Shown here: one piece after another, positions 60,901 to 64,000 of the stretch | Layout of the letters: each line of letters opens with the position of its first letter | Position numbering within the stretch: position 1 is the stretch's first letter | Assembly (NCBI GenBank): GCA_947652605.1 | Contig: CANTFG010000205.1 | Coordinates: 62,001 to 126,000, forward strand | Length of the DNA stretch: 64,000 bases | Origin: Elmis aenea | Taxonomy: Eukaryota > Arthropoda > Insecta > Coleoptera > Elmidae | Reading direction: 5' to 3' | Made by a program: the position numbers and the translations under genes | Notes under the pieces: generated by a model | Database searches by the model: none | What the model was told of the DNA's origin: nothing | What the model saw: the letters and a program-made list of their open reading frames with translations, nothing else

Positions 60901-63900
60901 ATCCTGTACCGAGCACTTTACCTAGAAGATACACAGTTGATCGTAGTCCACTCAGATCTACCACTTATCAAAGTGTTAATAACAAACCTGGAAATAAAGA
61001 GAGCGCACTTGATCAGAAAAGCATGTACCCTAACAATAAATCAATGGAAACACTGGAGAATTTAACTCGACGCCCATACGATGTGAATAAAAATTTGAAA
61101 TCCAGTAGTGATAATATTTTACAAGCTGCAGATATCAATTTAGCTACAAAAGAAAGCAAGTCAAGTGTACCAGTTAGGTCACTGCATCGAGATTACACAT
61201 CTCCATATAACGATTGCAGCACAAAATACGACGATTTTGAATCACAAAAATCAATTATAGATCATAATTCTGATTTATCTGAACATAGTTCCTATGACAA
61301 TTATCTCAAAAATAGACCGAGTAAAGCAGAACGTTCAACAAGTTTACGAGACTCCAAAGCTGGTCGTAGTACTCCCAACTACGATAATTTACAAAGTCCA
61401 GATTCTAGTGTGTCAGAAAGTTTGTCCTACAAAAATGATAGTCACAGTCTGCTAGATAAAAGTTTTACTAATCCAGACAGTGACTCCTATTCACCAGTCA
61501 GTACATATAATTCGCTTAACACAAGTTCCAATTATGATGCAGAATCATCCCGCTTGAGCAAATACTTATCACCAACTAAATATTACGATGCTTCTTCACA
61601 CTCATTACCTTCGAGTCTGAATGATAAAAATAAAGATGATGTTAAGTCATCAGGTAACAAACGAATATCGAGATTTCTCAGACCAGATTTCTTTGATGGT
61701 AAGGAGGCAAATTACTATTTAAAAGAAAAGAAAGAGAGAGAAATGGAAACTCAAAAGGTCCTTAAGGAAATAAGAGATAAACGAAAAACTAGATTACGAA
61801 GAGATCGTTCTGCATCAAGAGAAACTCATAATGCAGAAGCTGAAACCACTCCTGTTGTAAGCAGTTCTTCTGAAATAATAAATAAAAATACACAAAAAGT
61901 CGAAAGTTCAGTATTGCCAGAAATAAAAAATTATTATGCAGATGTTACCAACAGACAAGAACTATACGCGACAACAAATAATTCCATACAAATTCCAAAT
62001 GTTTGTAAAGCAGAATCAACTGAAAATTTGTTAAAAAATGTATCAGATAATATTAAAAATCTCGAATCAAATGTTAAATGTATCAATGACTATGTTAATG
62101 TCAAAAATACGAATAACGAAAACGGCATTTCTAAAATAATGCCAGATTATGTTAATGTAACATCGAACAGTGCTAAAGCAAGTGCACTTGGTAAAACTAT
62201 GCCAGACTATGTTAATGTTAATTCAAATACTGAAACAAACCCAGTTGTCAAAAAGGAAAGAGTTTCAAAATTAGCACGTCCCAAAAGTTATCCCGCAGAA
62301 GGTTACCTGGAAACAAAACCATGTACTAATTCAGTTGCTACTGCTAGTTCGCCCGAAAAAGAGACAAAGTCCAATGTCAGTAAACTTAAAAAACCAGAAA
62401 AAGGAAAGGAAAAGCAAACTGTAAAAGATGCAAAAAAGACATCAAATAGTGGAGAGAAACAGTCAAATAAGAGTCGATTTTTACAAACAATTGAAAAGAA
62501 ATTTGAAAAATTACGGTCATTTAATACTACACCAACTTCAGTTACTTCTGAAAGCAGTGATGACACGAAATCTAAGGAAGATCGAAAATCCAACGTAGAA
62601 GACAAAATTAAACGTTTGCGTGAACAAAGCCTGCCACGAACTACTGATCATTGTATTACAGAATCAGGCTTAATAAAACGTGCGGTATCCGTAGAAGATT
62701 TCACTACTTTAGGTTCTGATTCAAAACACTTACAACCTTCACGTAAATCTGTTACCAAGATATTAAACTTATTTAAAAAATACGAAGACAAGAATGGCAA
62801 AAAAAGTGAGAAGAGTGATAAAGTTGCAAAAAGCAAAAAGTCTAAGGAGTCAACTAGAAAGAGTCCATCAAACTCTAATAAAAACAAAACTGGTCAATTA
62901 GATTCTGAAAAGACTGATAAACATGACATTAAAACAGTAGGTGCTGAAACTGTGATTATGAATAATCATGCCCAAATTAATAGTGATATAAATGTAAGAA
63001 ATCCAACGAAAATATTAACTGATACTCAAGTAATAGAGCCCATGCGAATAAAAGATCATAATGTTGAAAATACTGATAAACATTTAACATCTGACGAAAG
63101 TGCTAATAATGTTGACACAAAGGAAAGGCCACGTTCCTTTCTTTTAGATCGTGTGAAACGTTTTCAACCTTCTTGTAGTACTGCTAAAAGTGATAGTAAT
63201 ATAATAAATGATGAGGTAAAACGTAGAACTTCAAAATTACCTGTAAATACATTTAGACGTAGTTTAAATTTGGAAAACGGCAATAATGAACAAAATAAAT
63301 ATGGTAGTCCGAACATTAATGTTACCAATCCTGAAAATCAACAAATTGTTAGTAAAAACAGTGAAACAGAGAGTCAACAACTTAATAATAATGTAAACCA
63401 CTTAAACAACGAATATTCTGAACAAAACAAAACGGATAGAAAAAATTTGCGATTAGATTTTTCTCAAATTCGTAAACACAACCCTTCGGAAACAAATTCG
63501 AATCGGAATCGGAATTCGATTGCAACCACCGACAGTTCGGTATTTTTATCGCCTTGTGAAGATAATGATTTTAGTGGCGATTCTTGGTCCATTTGTTCAG
63601 ATTTTCATACACATGATTTAACATCACCAGTTTCTCCAAGTAATCATTTTTATTCTGCTGATGAAAATGAATCAGTTATAGACCGAATCCGTAGGAAAAG
63701 TTTTTACTCTAGATTCAACGAAAAGAAACGACCCAGGAAAAGTACTTTATCATCGAATTATAAAGATTTGGATATATATACAGATCGAAAATCAGGTTTT
63801 AAGTCACCAACAGATTTAGCATTACTAGGTCGAAGGTCCGTCGAATTAGGATCTTCCAAGATAAATAATTATAGTTCCAGTAAAAATGATCCAATTTTAA

Positions 63901-64000
63901 AGGGCCAACGAACATATGGTCGTAATTCCTCTGCCTTAAATGATGGTTATGTTAATGTTCCAAATAGATATCAAACATTAAATCCGAAAATTGGACGACG
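27896..64000 (+). CDS. Nuak: NUAK-family SNF1-like serine/threonine kinase, 14 exons, 3' end outside the window
   Basis: Fourteen exons (27896-27993, 30525-30724, 30785-31002, 32590-32842, 33265-33488, 33544-35013, 40773-41086, 41149-41319, 41392-41610, 45286-45417, 45671-45794, 46922-47049, 49883-50058, 60643-64000+) join in phase into at least 2,361 codons. The kinase domain (about residues 34-285) has the Gly loop GQGTYG, VAIK (K63), HRDLKLEN (catalytic D157), DFG at 175-177 and the T-loop [14 protein letters not shown], whose T190 is the site phosphorylated by LKB1 in AMPK-related kinases. [20 protein letters not shown] and HWWVN are specific to the NUAK branch. The rest is a long, probably disordered tail. 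Vertebrate NUAK kinases act on myosin phosphatase, cell adhesion and axon branching; roles here are inferred. The two-exon-end choice at 34986 or 35013 changes numbering by nine residues. Confidence 0.93.
27994..30524. other. NUAK intron 1 (coding), 2.5 kb
   Basis: AT-rich. It holds a 161-base near-perfect hairpin MITE at 28564-28724 and otherwise nothing I recognise between 28725 and 30524. Confidence 0.7.
28564..28724. mobile_element. 161-bp near-perfect hairpin MITE
   Basis: The whole element is a palindrome. TAGGTCTGTTCCAACAGGGC at 28564 is the exact inverse of the right end at 28724, and pairing continues through ATCAGGATTCTG and GGCACGCTATATC to a loop of about a dozen bases near 28636. 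Only a few mismatches are visible. It lies in the first NUAK intron downstream of the start codon and would fold strongly in the pre-mRNA. Confidence 0.88.
30525..30724 (+). CDS. Nuak: NUAK exon 2 (kinase N-lobe)
   Basis: Acceptor TTTTTTAG at 30524, donor GAAG|GTATGT at 30724, entering at phase 2 and leaving at phase 1. It encodes [18 protein letters not shown] with the Gly loop, [13 protein letters not shown] with the ATP-binding Lys, [20 protein letters not shown] and the first base of the VFENREK junction. Confidence 0.95.
30785..31002 (+). CDS. Nuak: NUAK exon 3 (hinge and catalytic loop)
   Basis: Acceptor TTGTATTTTAG at 30784, donor GCTAAG|GTAAGC at 31002, leaving phase 0. It encodes [20 protein letters not shown], the hinge, then [20 protein letters not shown] and [11 protein letters not shown] with the catalytic Asp. 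The short intron before it (60 bases) also happens to be open, but it is flanked by good splice sites and breaks the kinase alignment. Confidence 0.95.
31086..31683. mobile_element. Palindromic element in NUAK intron 3
   Basis: TACAGGGTGTAGA at 31086 is inverse to TCTACACCCTGTA at 31683. The arms pair over nearly 200 bases each: TTTTGTAGAGAAAAATTCTG near 31170 and its inverse near 31560, AACTGAAAATTGAGAAA near 31240 and its inverse near 31500. The unpaired centre is about 31290-31460. No coding content. Confidence 0.85.
31684..32589. other. Rest of NUAK intron 3, nothing recognised
   Basis: AT-rich intron ending in the acceptor GATTTTTAG. No further feature supported. Confidence 0.6.
32590..32842 (+). 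CDS. Nuak: NUAK exon 4 (DFG and T-loop)
   Basis: Acceptor ATTTTTAG at 32589, donor AGTC|GTAAGT at 32842, phase 0 to 1. It encodes [20 protein letters not shown] and [20 protein letters not shown], then the [20 protein letters not shown] helix region. T190 in LATFCG is the LKB1-type activation site. Confidence 0.95.
32843..33264. other. NUAK intron 4, nothing recognised
   Basis: A 422-base AT-rich intron, GTAAGT to TTATTACAG. No repeat or other feature seen. Confidence 0.75.
33265..33488 (+). CDS. Nuak: NUAK exon 5 (end of kinase domain)
   Basis: Acceptor TTATTACAG at 33264, donor GAGAG|GTTGTG at 33488, phase 1 to 0. It encodes [35 protein letters not shown] (the HWWVN signature closing the domain) and a Pro-rich linker [14 protein letters not shown]. 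The 55-base intron after it is open in frame, but a TAG ends it, and splicing to 33544 keeps the frame. Confidence 0.93.
33544..35013 (+). CDS. Nuak: NUAK exon 6 (long charged tail segment)
   Basis: Acceptor TATGTTTTTTAG at 33543, entering at phase 0. About 490 codons of Lys/Glu/Ser/Thr/Pro-rich, low-complexity protein. Recognisable blocks are [36 protein letters not shown] and [20 protein letters not shown]. Two in-phase donors exist, CGA|GTAAGT after 34986 and AAAAAA|GTATGT after 35013. The first is closer to consensus; the longer form adds nine residues (VSTGTIFKK) that look coding. Both join exon 7 in frame. Confidence 0.88.
35472..35612 (+). pseudogene. Tc1/mariner-type transposase, C-terminal fragment
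   Basis: 46 codons ending in [42 protein letters not shown] and SQFEHLL. The pattern ITPEMxxNVxxxFxxR...CxxxNGxxFEHLL is the familiar last segment of insect Tc1/mariner-like transposases. No catalytic residues are included, and nothing upstream of it remains in this element. Confidence 0.75.
35939..37448 (+). mobile_element. Palindromic element B with transposase 5' end, nested in A
   Basis: TACAGGGTGTCCCAGATTAC at 35939 is nearly inverse to the right end at 37448. Each arm is about 550 bases and closely paired (for example TACGATTTTTCTTCATTTTG near 37000 and its inverse near 36370). The loop around 36480-36910 carries the start of a transposase frame at 36567-36716. A shorter, more diverged copy of B is at 47838-48578. 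Confidence 0.9.
36567..36716 (+). pseudogene. Transposase N-terminal helix-turn-helix (DUF4817-like) fragment
   Basis: 49 codons before a stop: [39 protein letters not shown] and [10 protein letters not shown]. This matches the N-terminal DNA-binding segment seen in many insect transposase-like proteins (DUF4817: Y...CxxNxxxAxRxYxxxxPxRRxPxxxxFxxLxxxLxExGxF). It sits in the loop of element B. The start codon region and everything after FFD are lost. Confidence 0.75.
37475..38129. other. NUAK intron 6 segment, nothing recognised
   Basis: AT-rich intron between element A and the tandem duplication. No supported feature. Confidence 0.55.
38130..38815 (+). repeat. 343-bp tandem duplication containing an inverted-repeat element
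   Basis: TTTTGTGCGATCGTACTAGA starts copies at 38130 and 38473. The copies stay alignable to ACATAAATAACTAT at 38472 and about 38815. In each copy TTTTGTGCGATCG is inverse to CGATCGCACAAAA (first copy CTATCGCAC) about 270 bases on, so the unit is a MITE plus about 60 bases of flank. Inside, GGCCGTTACCCTTAGCAACG palindromic blocks are repeated. Copy 2 carries an extra inverse block near 38610-38650. Confidence 0.85.
39015..39135. mobile_element. 121-bp MITE with TAGGTTTGTT-type ends
   Basis: The left end TAAGGATTGTTCAAGCACGG and the inverse of the right end (TAGGTTTGTTTAAGCAGGGC) match at most positions over 25 bases. GCATGC repeats lie at the centre. The ends resemble those of the hairpin MITE at 28564 (TAGGTCTGTTCCAACAGGGC), suggesting related families. 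Confidence 0.6.
39136..40772. other. Rest of NUAK intron 6, nothing firm
   Basis: AT-rich. A short block CTAGCGCCACCTGAATAAGG near 40123 echoes TCTAGCGCCC near 39000 and CCATCTAAATAAGG near 38942, hinting at old repeat pieces. No gene seen. Confidence 0.5.
40773..41086 (+). CDS. Nuak: NUAK exon 7
   Basis: Acceptor TATTTACCTTAG at 40772, donor CATAG|GTAAAA at 41086, phase 0 to 2. It encodes [18 protein letters not shown], an acidic stretch, [20 protein letters not shown] and [19 protein letters not shown]. Ser/Pro and Arg-rich short motifs suggest phosphorylation sites, but none is assignable from sequence alone. Confidence 0.88.
41149..41319 (+). CDS. Nuak: NUAK exon 8 (symmetric, 171 nt)
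   Basis: Acceptor GCGTTTTAG at 41148, donor CAAAG|GTAAAT at 41319, phase 2 to 2 and a multiple of three, so it can be skipped without a frameshift. It encodes [20 protein letters not shown] and [10 protein letters not shown], then a Pro/Ser-rich end. SPRERIIPI recurs as SPREYIIPI in the next exon. Confidence 0.88.
41392..41610 (+). CDS. Nuak: NUAK exon 9 (symmetric, 219 nt)
   Basis: Acceptor AAAATTAG at 41391, donor ATGAG|GTAAGT at 41610, phase 2 to 2. It encodes [19 protein letters not shown], then [20 protein letters not shown] and a Ser/Thr-rich end. It shares the SPRExIIPI motif and both splice phases with exon 8, consistent with an old exon duplication. Confidence 0.88.
41652..43364. 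mobile_element. Palindromic element in NUAK intron 9
   Basis: TACAGGGTGTCCCAAATTCG at 41652 is nearly inverse to the right end at 43364, with arms paired for about 700 bases each (for example TTTGTCTTCTGATTACAATG near 42020 and its inverse near 42775). The right arm was later hit by a 212-base MITE, and a hAT element landed on its right terminus. No coding content recognised. Confidence 0.88.
43103..43314. mobile_element. 212-bp palindromic MITE, TAA target
   Basis: AGCCGGGTCCAGATTTGCGA at 43103 is the exact inverse of the right end at 43314, and pairing continues for about 80 bases (GAGCAAAAGTGGGA, GCGAGCCTGC). The target TAA flanks both sides; TTAA is also possible given overlap. It is GC-rich relative to its host arm, and its removal restores the pairing of the 41652-43364 arms. 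Confidence 0.85.
43367..44618. mobile_element. hAT element on the terminus of a foldback
   Basis: Ends TAGGGTTACCAACC at 43367 and GGTTGGTAACCCTA at 44618 are inverse. The 8-base target CCTGTATA is repeated perfectly at 43359-43366 and 44619-44626. The target includes the last bases of the foldback element. Subterminal GAGTAC repeats occur at both ends (near 43397 and 44520-44605). A truncated end of the 1478-2023 family lies inside at 43471-43553. No transposase recognised. Confidence 0.85.
43471..43553. repeat. Truncated end of the 1478-type foldback family
   Basis: ACTTTTATCAAAAATGAAAT to TTTTTGAATGACGCTGTA matches the right end of the 1478-2023 element at most positions. No left partner is visible. 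Confidence 0.7.
44627..45285. other. End of NUAK intron 9, nothing recognised
   Basis: AT-rich intron ending in TTTATTGCAG. No supported feature. Confidence 0.6.
45286..45417 (+). CDS. Nuak: NUAK exon 10 (symmetric, 132 nt)
   Basis: Acceptor TTTATTGCAG at 45285, donor CTGAG|GTAAAA at 45417, phase 2 to 2. It encodes [20 protein letters not shown], then [18 protein letters not shown]. Acidic and Ser-rich. It is the third symmetric exon in a row, so skipping it would keep the frame. Confidence 0.87.
45671..45794 (+). CDS. Nuak: NUAK exon 11 (acidic patch)
   Basis: Acceptor TATTGTACAG at 45670, donor CAAGG|GTAAGA at 45794, phase 2 to 0. It encodes [20 protein letters not shown], a run of five Asp, then [16 protein letters not shown]. 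The last part, continuing into exon 12 (VRDLTQRLN), has a heptad-like amphipathic helix pattern. Confidence 0.88.
45867..46840. repeat. Decayed foldback remnants in NUAK intron 11
   Basis: TAAATATTGCCAAAAAATTC and the following bases at 45867 match the arm of the 57562-58641 element. The opposite boundary, CCACCCTGTA near 46775, abuts 46773-46840, which is a truncated end of element A (TACAGTGTGTCCAAAAGGAA). The middle is not palindromic now. Confidence 0.55.
46922..47049 (+). CDS. Nuak: NUAK exon 12
   Basis: Acceptor ATAATTTACAG at 46921, donor TCCAG|GTATGT at 47049, phase 0 to 2. It encodes [20 protein letters not shown], then [20 protein letters not shown]. It is less low-complexity than the neighbouring exons, with several aromatic and hydrophobic residues, so it may form a short ordered module with exon 11. 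Confidence 0.88.
47050..47837. other. First part of NUAK intron 12, nothing firm
   Basis: A short open stretch near 47219-47401 encodes [20 protein letters not shown], which looks faintly protein-like (perhaps a transposon scrap), but it lacks splice sites of the right phase. Nothing else seen. Confidence 0.45.
47838..48578. mobile_element. Palindromic element B', diverged copy of B
   Basis: TACCGGGTGTCCCAGATAAC at 47838 pairs with the right end at 48578. The sequence matches the arms of element B, including ATTATAAGAGATACAGGTTT, AAAAGTACAAAATTTCTC and the inverse blocks. It lacks the loop with the transposase start, so it is a fully non-coding derivative. Confidence 0.85.
48579..49882. other. 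Rest of NUAK intron 12, nothing recognised
   Basis: AT-rich intron. CACTCAAATACCTA is directly repeated near 48879 and 48899. No supported feature. Confidence 0.55.
49883..50058 (+). CDS. Nuak: NUAK exon 13
   Basis: Acceptor TTTTGCAACAG at 49882, donor AGGAG|GTAAAA at 50058, phase 2 to 1. It encodes [40 protein letters not shown] and [17 protein letters not shown]. The RRSVSRD and SPQTPT motifs look like basophilic and proline-directed phosphosites. If the donor is not used, the frame reads on for 15 residues (to PVAQ) before a stop, which would give a short isoform. Confidence 0.88.
50059..53207. other. First 3.1 kb of NUAK intron 13, nothing recognised
   Basis: AT-rich intron without a recognisable inverted-repeat element, coding piece or RNA, a marked contrast to the rest of the NUAK introns. 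Confidence 0.55.
53208..54433 (-). mobile_element. Foldback-type element with decayed ends, interrupted by a hAT MITE
   Basis: The left end TACAGGGTGTTTCAAAAAAG at 53208 and the right end TTTTTTGACACACCGCGTA at 54433 are imperfect inverse copies. On the minus strand around 53380-53640 scraps such as [10 protein letters not shown] recall the PLDFFLWG segment of insect Tc1/mariner-type transposases, with many stops. A hAT MITE with a perfect 8-base duplication lies inside. Confidence 0.6.
53877..54333. mobile_element. hAT MITE with AACCGGTT subterminal repeats
   Basis: Ends CAGGGCATGAAACCGG at 53877 and CGGTTTCGAGCCCTG at 54333. The target GTTAATAT is repeated perfectly at 53869-53876 and 54334-54341. 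AAACCGGTTT and AACCGTTA motifs are packed near both ends. No transposase. Confidence 0.9.
54627..54719 (+). CDS. Candidate alternative NUAK exon (early stop)
   Basis: A GC-rich 93-base island in very AT-rich intron, bounded by a good acceptor (GTTGTGTGGTTGCAG, ending 54626) and a donor, ACTCG|GTAGGC. Joined to exon 13 (phase 1) it reads [20 protein letters not shown], then TAA at 54686-54688, which would end the protein about 1,100 residues earlier than exon 14. A second frame ([20 protein letters not shown] and on) is open throughout but does not fit the phase of exon 13. It could be an alternative last exon, a regulated stop exon, or non-coding. Confidence 0.35.
54734..55461. other. NUAK intron 13 segment, nothing recognised
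   Basis: AT-rich intron between the GC-rich island and the next foldback. No supported feature. Confidence 0.5.
55462..56800. mobile_element. Foldback remnant hosting another foldback
   Basis: ACACAGGCTGATTGAAATATG to GATTTCGCTTATTA at 55462-55508 resembles the arm of element B type sequences (CAGGGTGTCCCAGATT...ATCTCGCTTATTATAAGAG), and sequence resembling the same family resumes after 56577 (AGCTAGAGCAAAAGCATAGC). The 55509-56576 element is inserted between. The right boundary of the host remnant is uncertain. Confidence 0.45.
55509..56576. mobile_element. Palindromic element with ends TACAGGGTGTTGCATG
   Basis: The left end at 55509 (TACAGGGTGTTGCATGACCA) is inverse to the right end at 56576, and arms pair through AAACTCGATGGTTA, GCTATGGCAATCAA and CATATAGGCC towards a centre near 56010. 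The right arm contains ACAGGGTGTTCTATTTAAAA near 56251; the left arm at the matching place has lost the CAGGGTGT part. No coding content. Confidence 0.87.
56801..57561. other. NUAK intron 13 segment, nothing recognised
   Basis: AT-rich intron. No supported feature. Confidence 0.5.
57562..58641. mobile_element. Palindromic element with ends TACAGGGTGTTTCTTAAG
   Basis: The left end at 57562 (TACAGGGTGTTTCTTAAGTA) is inverse to the right end at 58641, and the arms pair almost continuously: CTTCGAAAGGAGACG, GGGGGTGTAACTTCG, CCAACAGGGGTCGCAC and CAAACCATGGAAACCACC all have inverse partners. The centre is near 58095. A decayed relative lies at 45867. No coding content; open stretches inside are by-products of the palindrome. 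Confidence 0.9.
58673..58849. mobile_element. PIF/Harbinger-like MITE, TTA target
   Basis: Ends AGGCTCCCCCAGACAGACGC at 58673 and an inverse ending GGGAGCCT at 58849. The target TTA flanks both sides (58670-58672 and 58850-58852). About 177 bases, less AT-rich than the intron, no coding content. Confidence 0.78.
58853..59633. other. NUAK intron 13 segment, nothing recognised
   Basis: AT-rich intron. No supported feature. Confidence 0.5.
59642..59937. mobile_element. hAT MITE with GAGTCGGA repeats
   Basis: Ends CCAGGGCTGCGGAGTCGG and CCGACTCCACAGCCCTG. Flanking 8-mers GCTGCTAG and GCTGCTAC match at 7 of 8. GACTCCGACTCC repeats fill both subterminal regions in opposite orientation, like the AACCGGTT repeats of the 53877 element. 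Confidence 0.82.
59946..60642. other. End of NUAK intron 13, nothing recognised
   Basis: AT-rich sequence ending in the acceptor TTCGATTTTTTCAG. No supported feature. Confidence 0.6.
60643..64000 (+). CDS. Nuak: NUAK exon 14, giant tail exon, open to the window edge
   Basis: Acceptor TTCGATTTTTTCAG at 60642, entering at phase 1 to complete the Asp codon from exon 13. The frame stays open for 3,358 bases to the end of the window (about residues 1243-2361). It starts with a charged helix, then [18 protein letters not shown] (residues 1274-1291), a compact conserved-looking block. A Ser/Tyr-rich region, RFLRPDFFD (1586-1594) followed by a predicted charged helix, Lys-rich stretches, and the motifs [16 protein letters not shown] and [15 protein letters not shown] follow. 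YVNV occurs at Y1726, Y1745, Y1765 and Y2345. Asn/Ser-rich composition suggests disorder. No second domain is recognised. Numbering assumes the longer exon 6. Confidence 0.9.

Noticed and set aside
1..64000. CRISPR arrays, operons, ribosome binding sites or bacterial defence systems
   Set aside because: The window is eukaryotic: introns, U2 snRNA and insect transposons throughout. No spaced direct-repeat array was seen.

Overview
The window is animal nuclear DNA, almost certainly from an insect. It is AT-rich, has spliced genes with GT-AG introns, carries a U2 snRNA gene close to the Drosophila form, and is full of the inverted-repeat DNA transposons common in insect genomes. I cannot name the species.

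Layout: (1) Positions 337-5765 hold the last three visible coding exons (179 residues) of a + strand gene I could not identify. Its tail is rich in His, Ser, Thr, Gln and Ala. The first intron holds a Tigger-like element, a broken Crypton-like recombinase fragment, a U2 snRNA gene (3323-3507) and a hAT MITE. (2) Positions 5778-27890 contain no gene I recognise and are largely a transposon graveyard: a second Tigger-like element only 12 bases after the stop codon, a mariner deletion derivative, a piggyBac relic broken by two later insertions, a ZBED5-type hAT relic, PIF/Harbinger-like and hAT-like MITEs and a LINE 3' fragment. (3) Positions 27896-64000 hold 14 coding exons of a NUAK-family (AMPK-related) protein kinase gene that runs off the right edge. 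The kinase domain lies in the first five exons. A very long, probably disordered tail follows, ending here in one open exon of more than 3.3 kb. At least 2,361 residues are visible, against about 660 in vertebrate NUAK1.

The NUAK introns carry a dense set of palindromic (foldback) elements, most with ends like TACAGGGTGT. Several are nested, and two carry opposite ends of a Tc1/mariner-type transposase in their loops. By my own addition of intervals, roughly 25 kb of the 64 kb is recognisably transposon-derived.

Biology: NUAK kinases are activated by LKB1 through a T-loop Thr, present here as T190 in LATFCGSP. The most interesting host signal is in the tail: four in-frame YVNV tetrapeptides, the classical Grb2/Drk SH2-docking sequence, three of them within 40 residues. 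Three consecutive symmetric exons in the middle of the tail could be skipped without shifting the frame. I found no clearly new multi-gene system. The candidates for novelty are the YVNV cluster, a GC-rich candidate alternative exon at 54627-54719, and the paired foldbacks carrying transposase ends.
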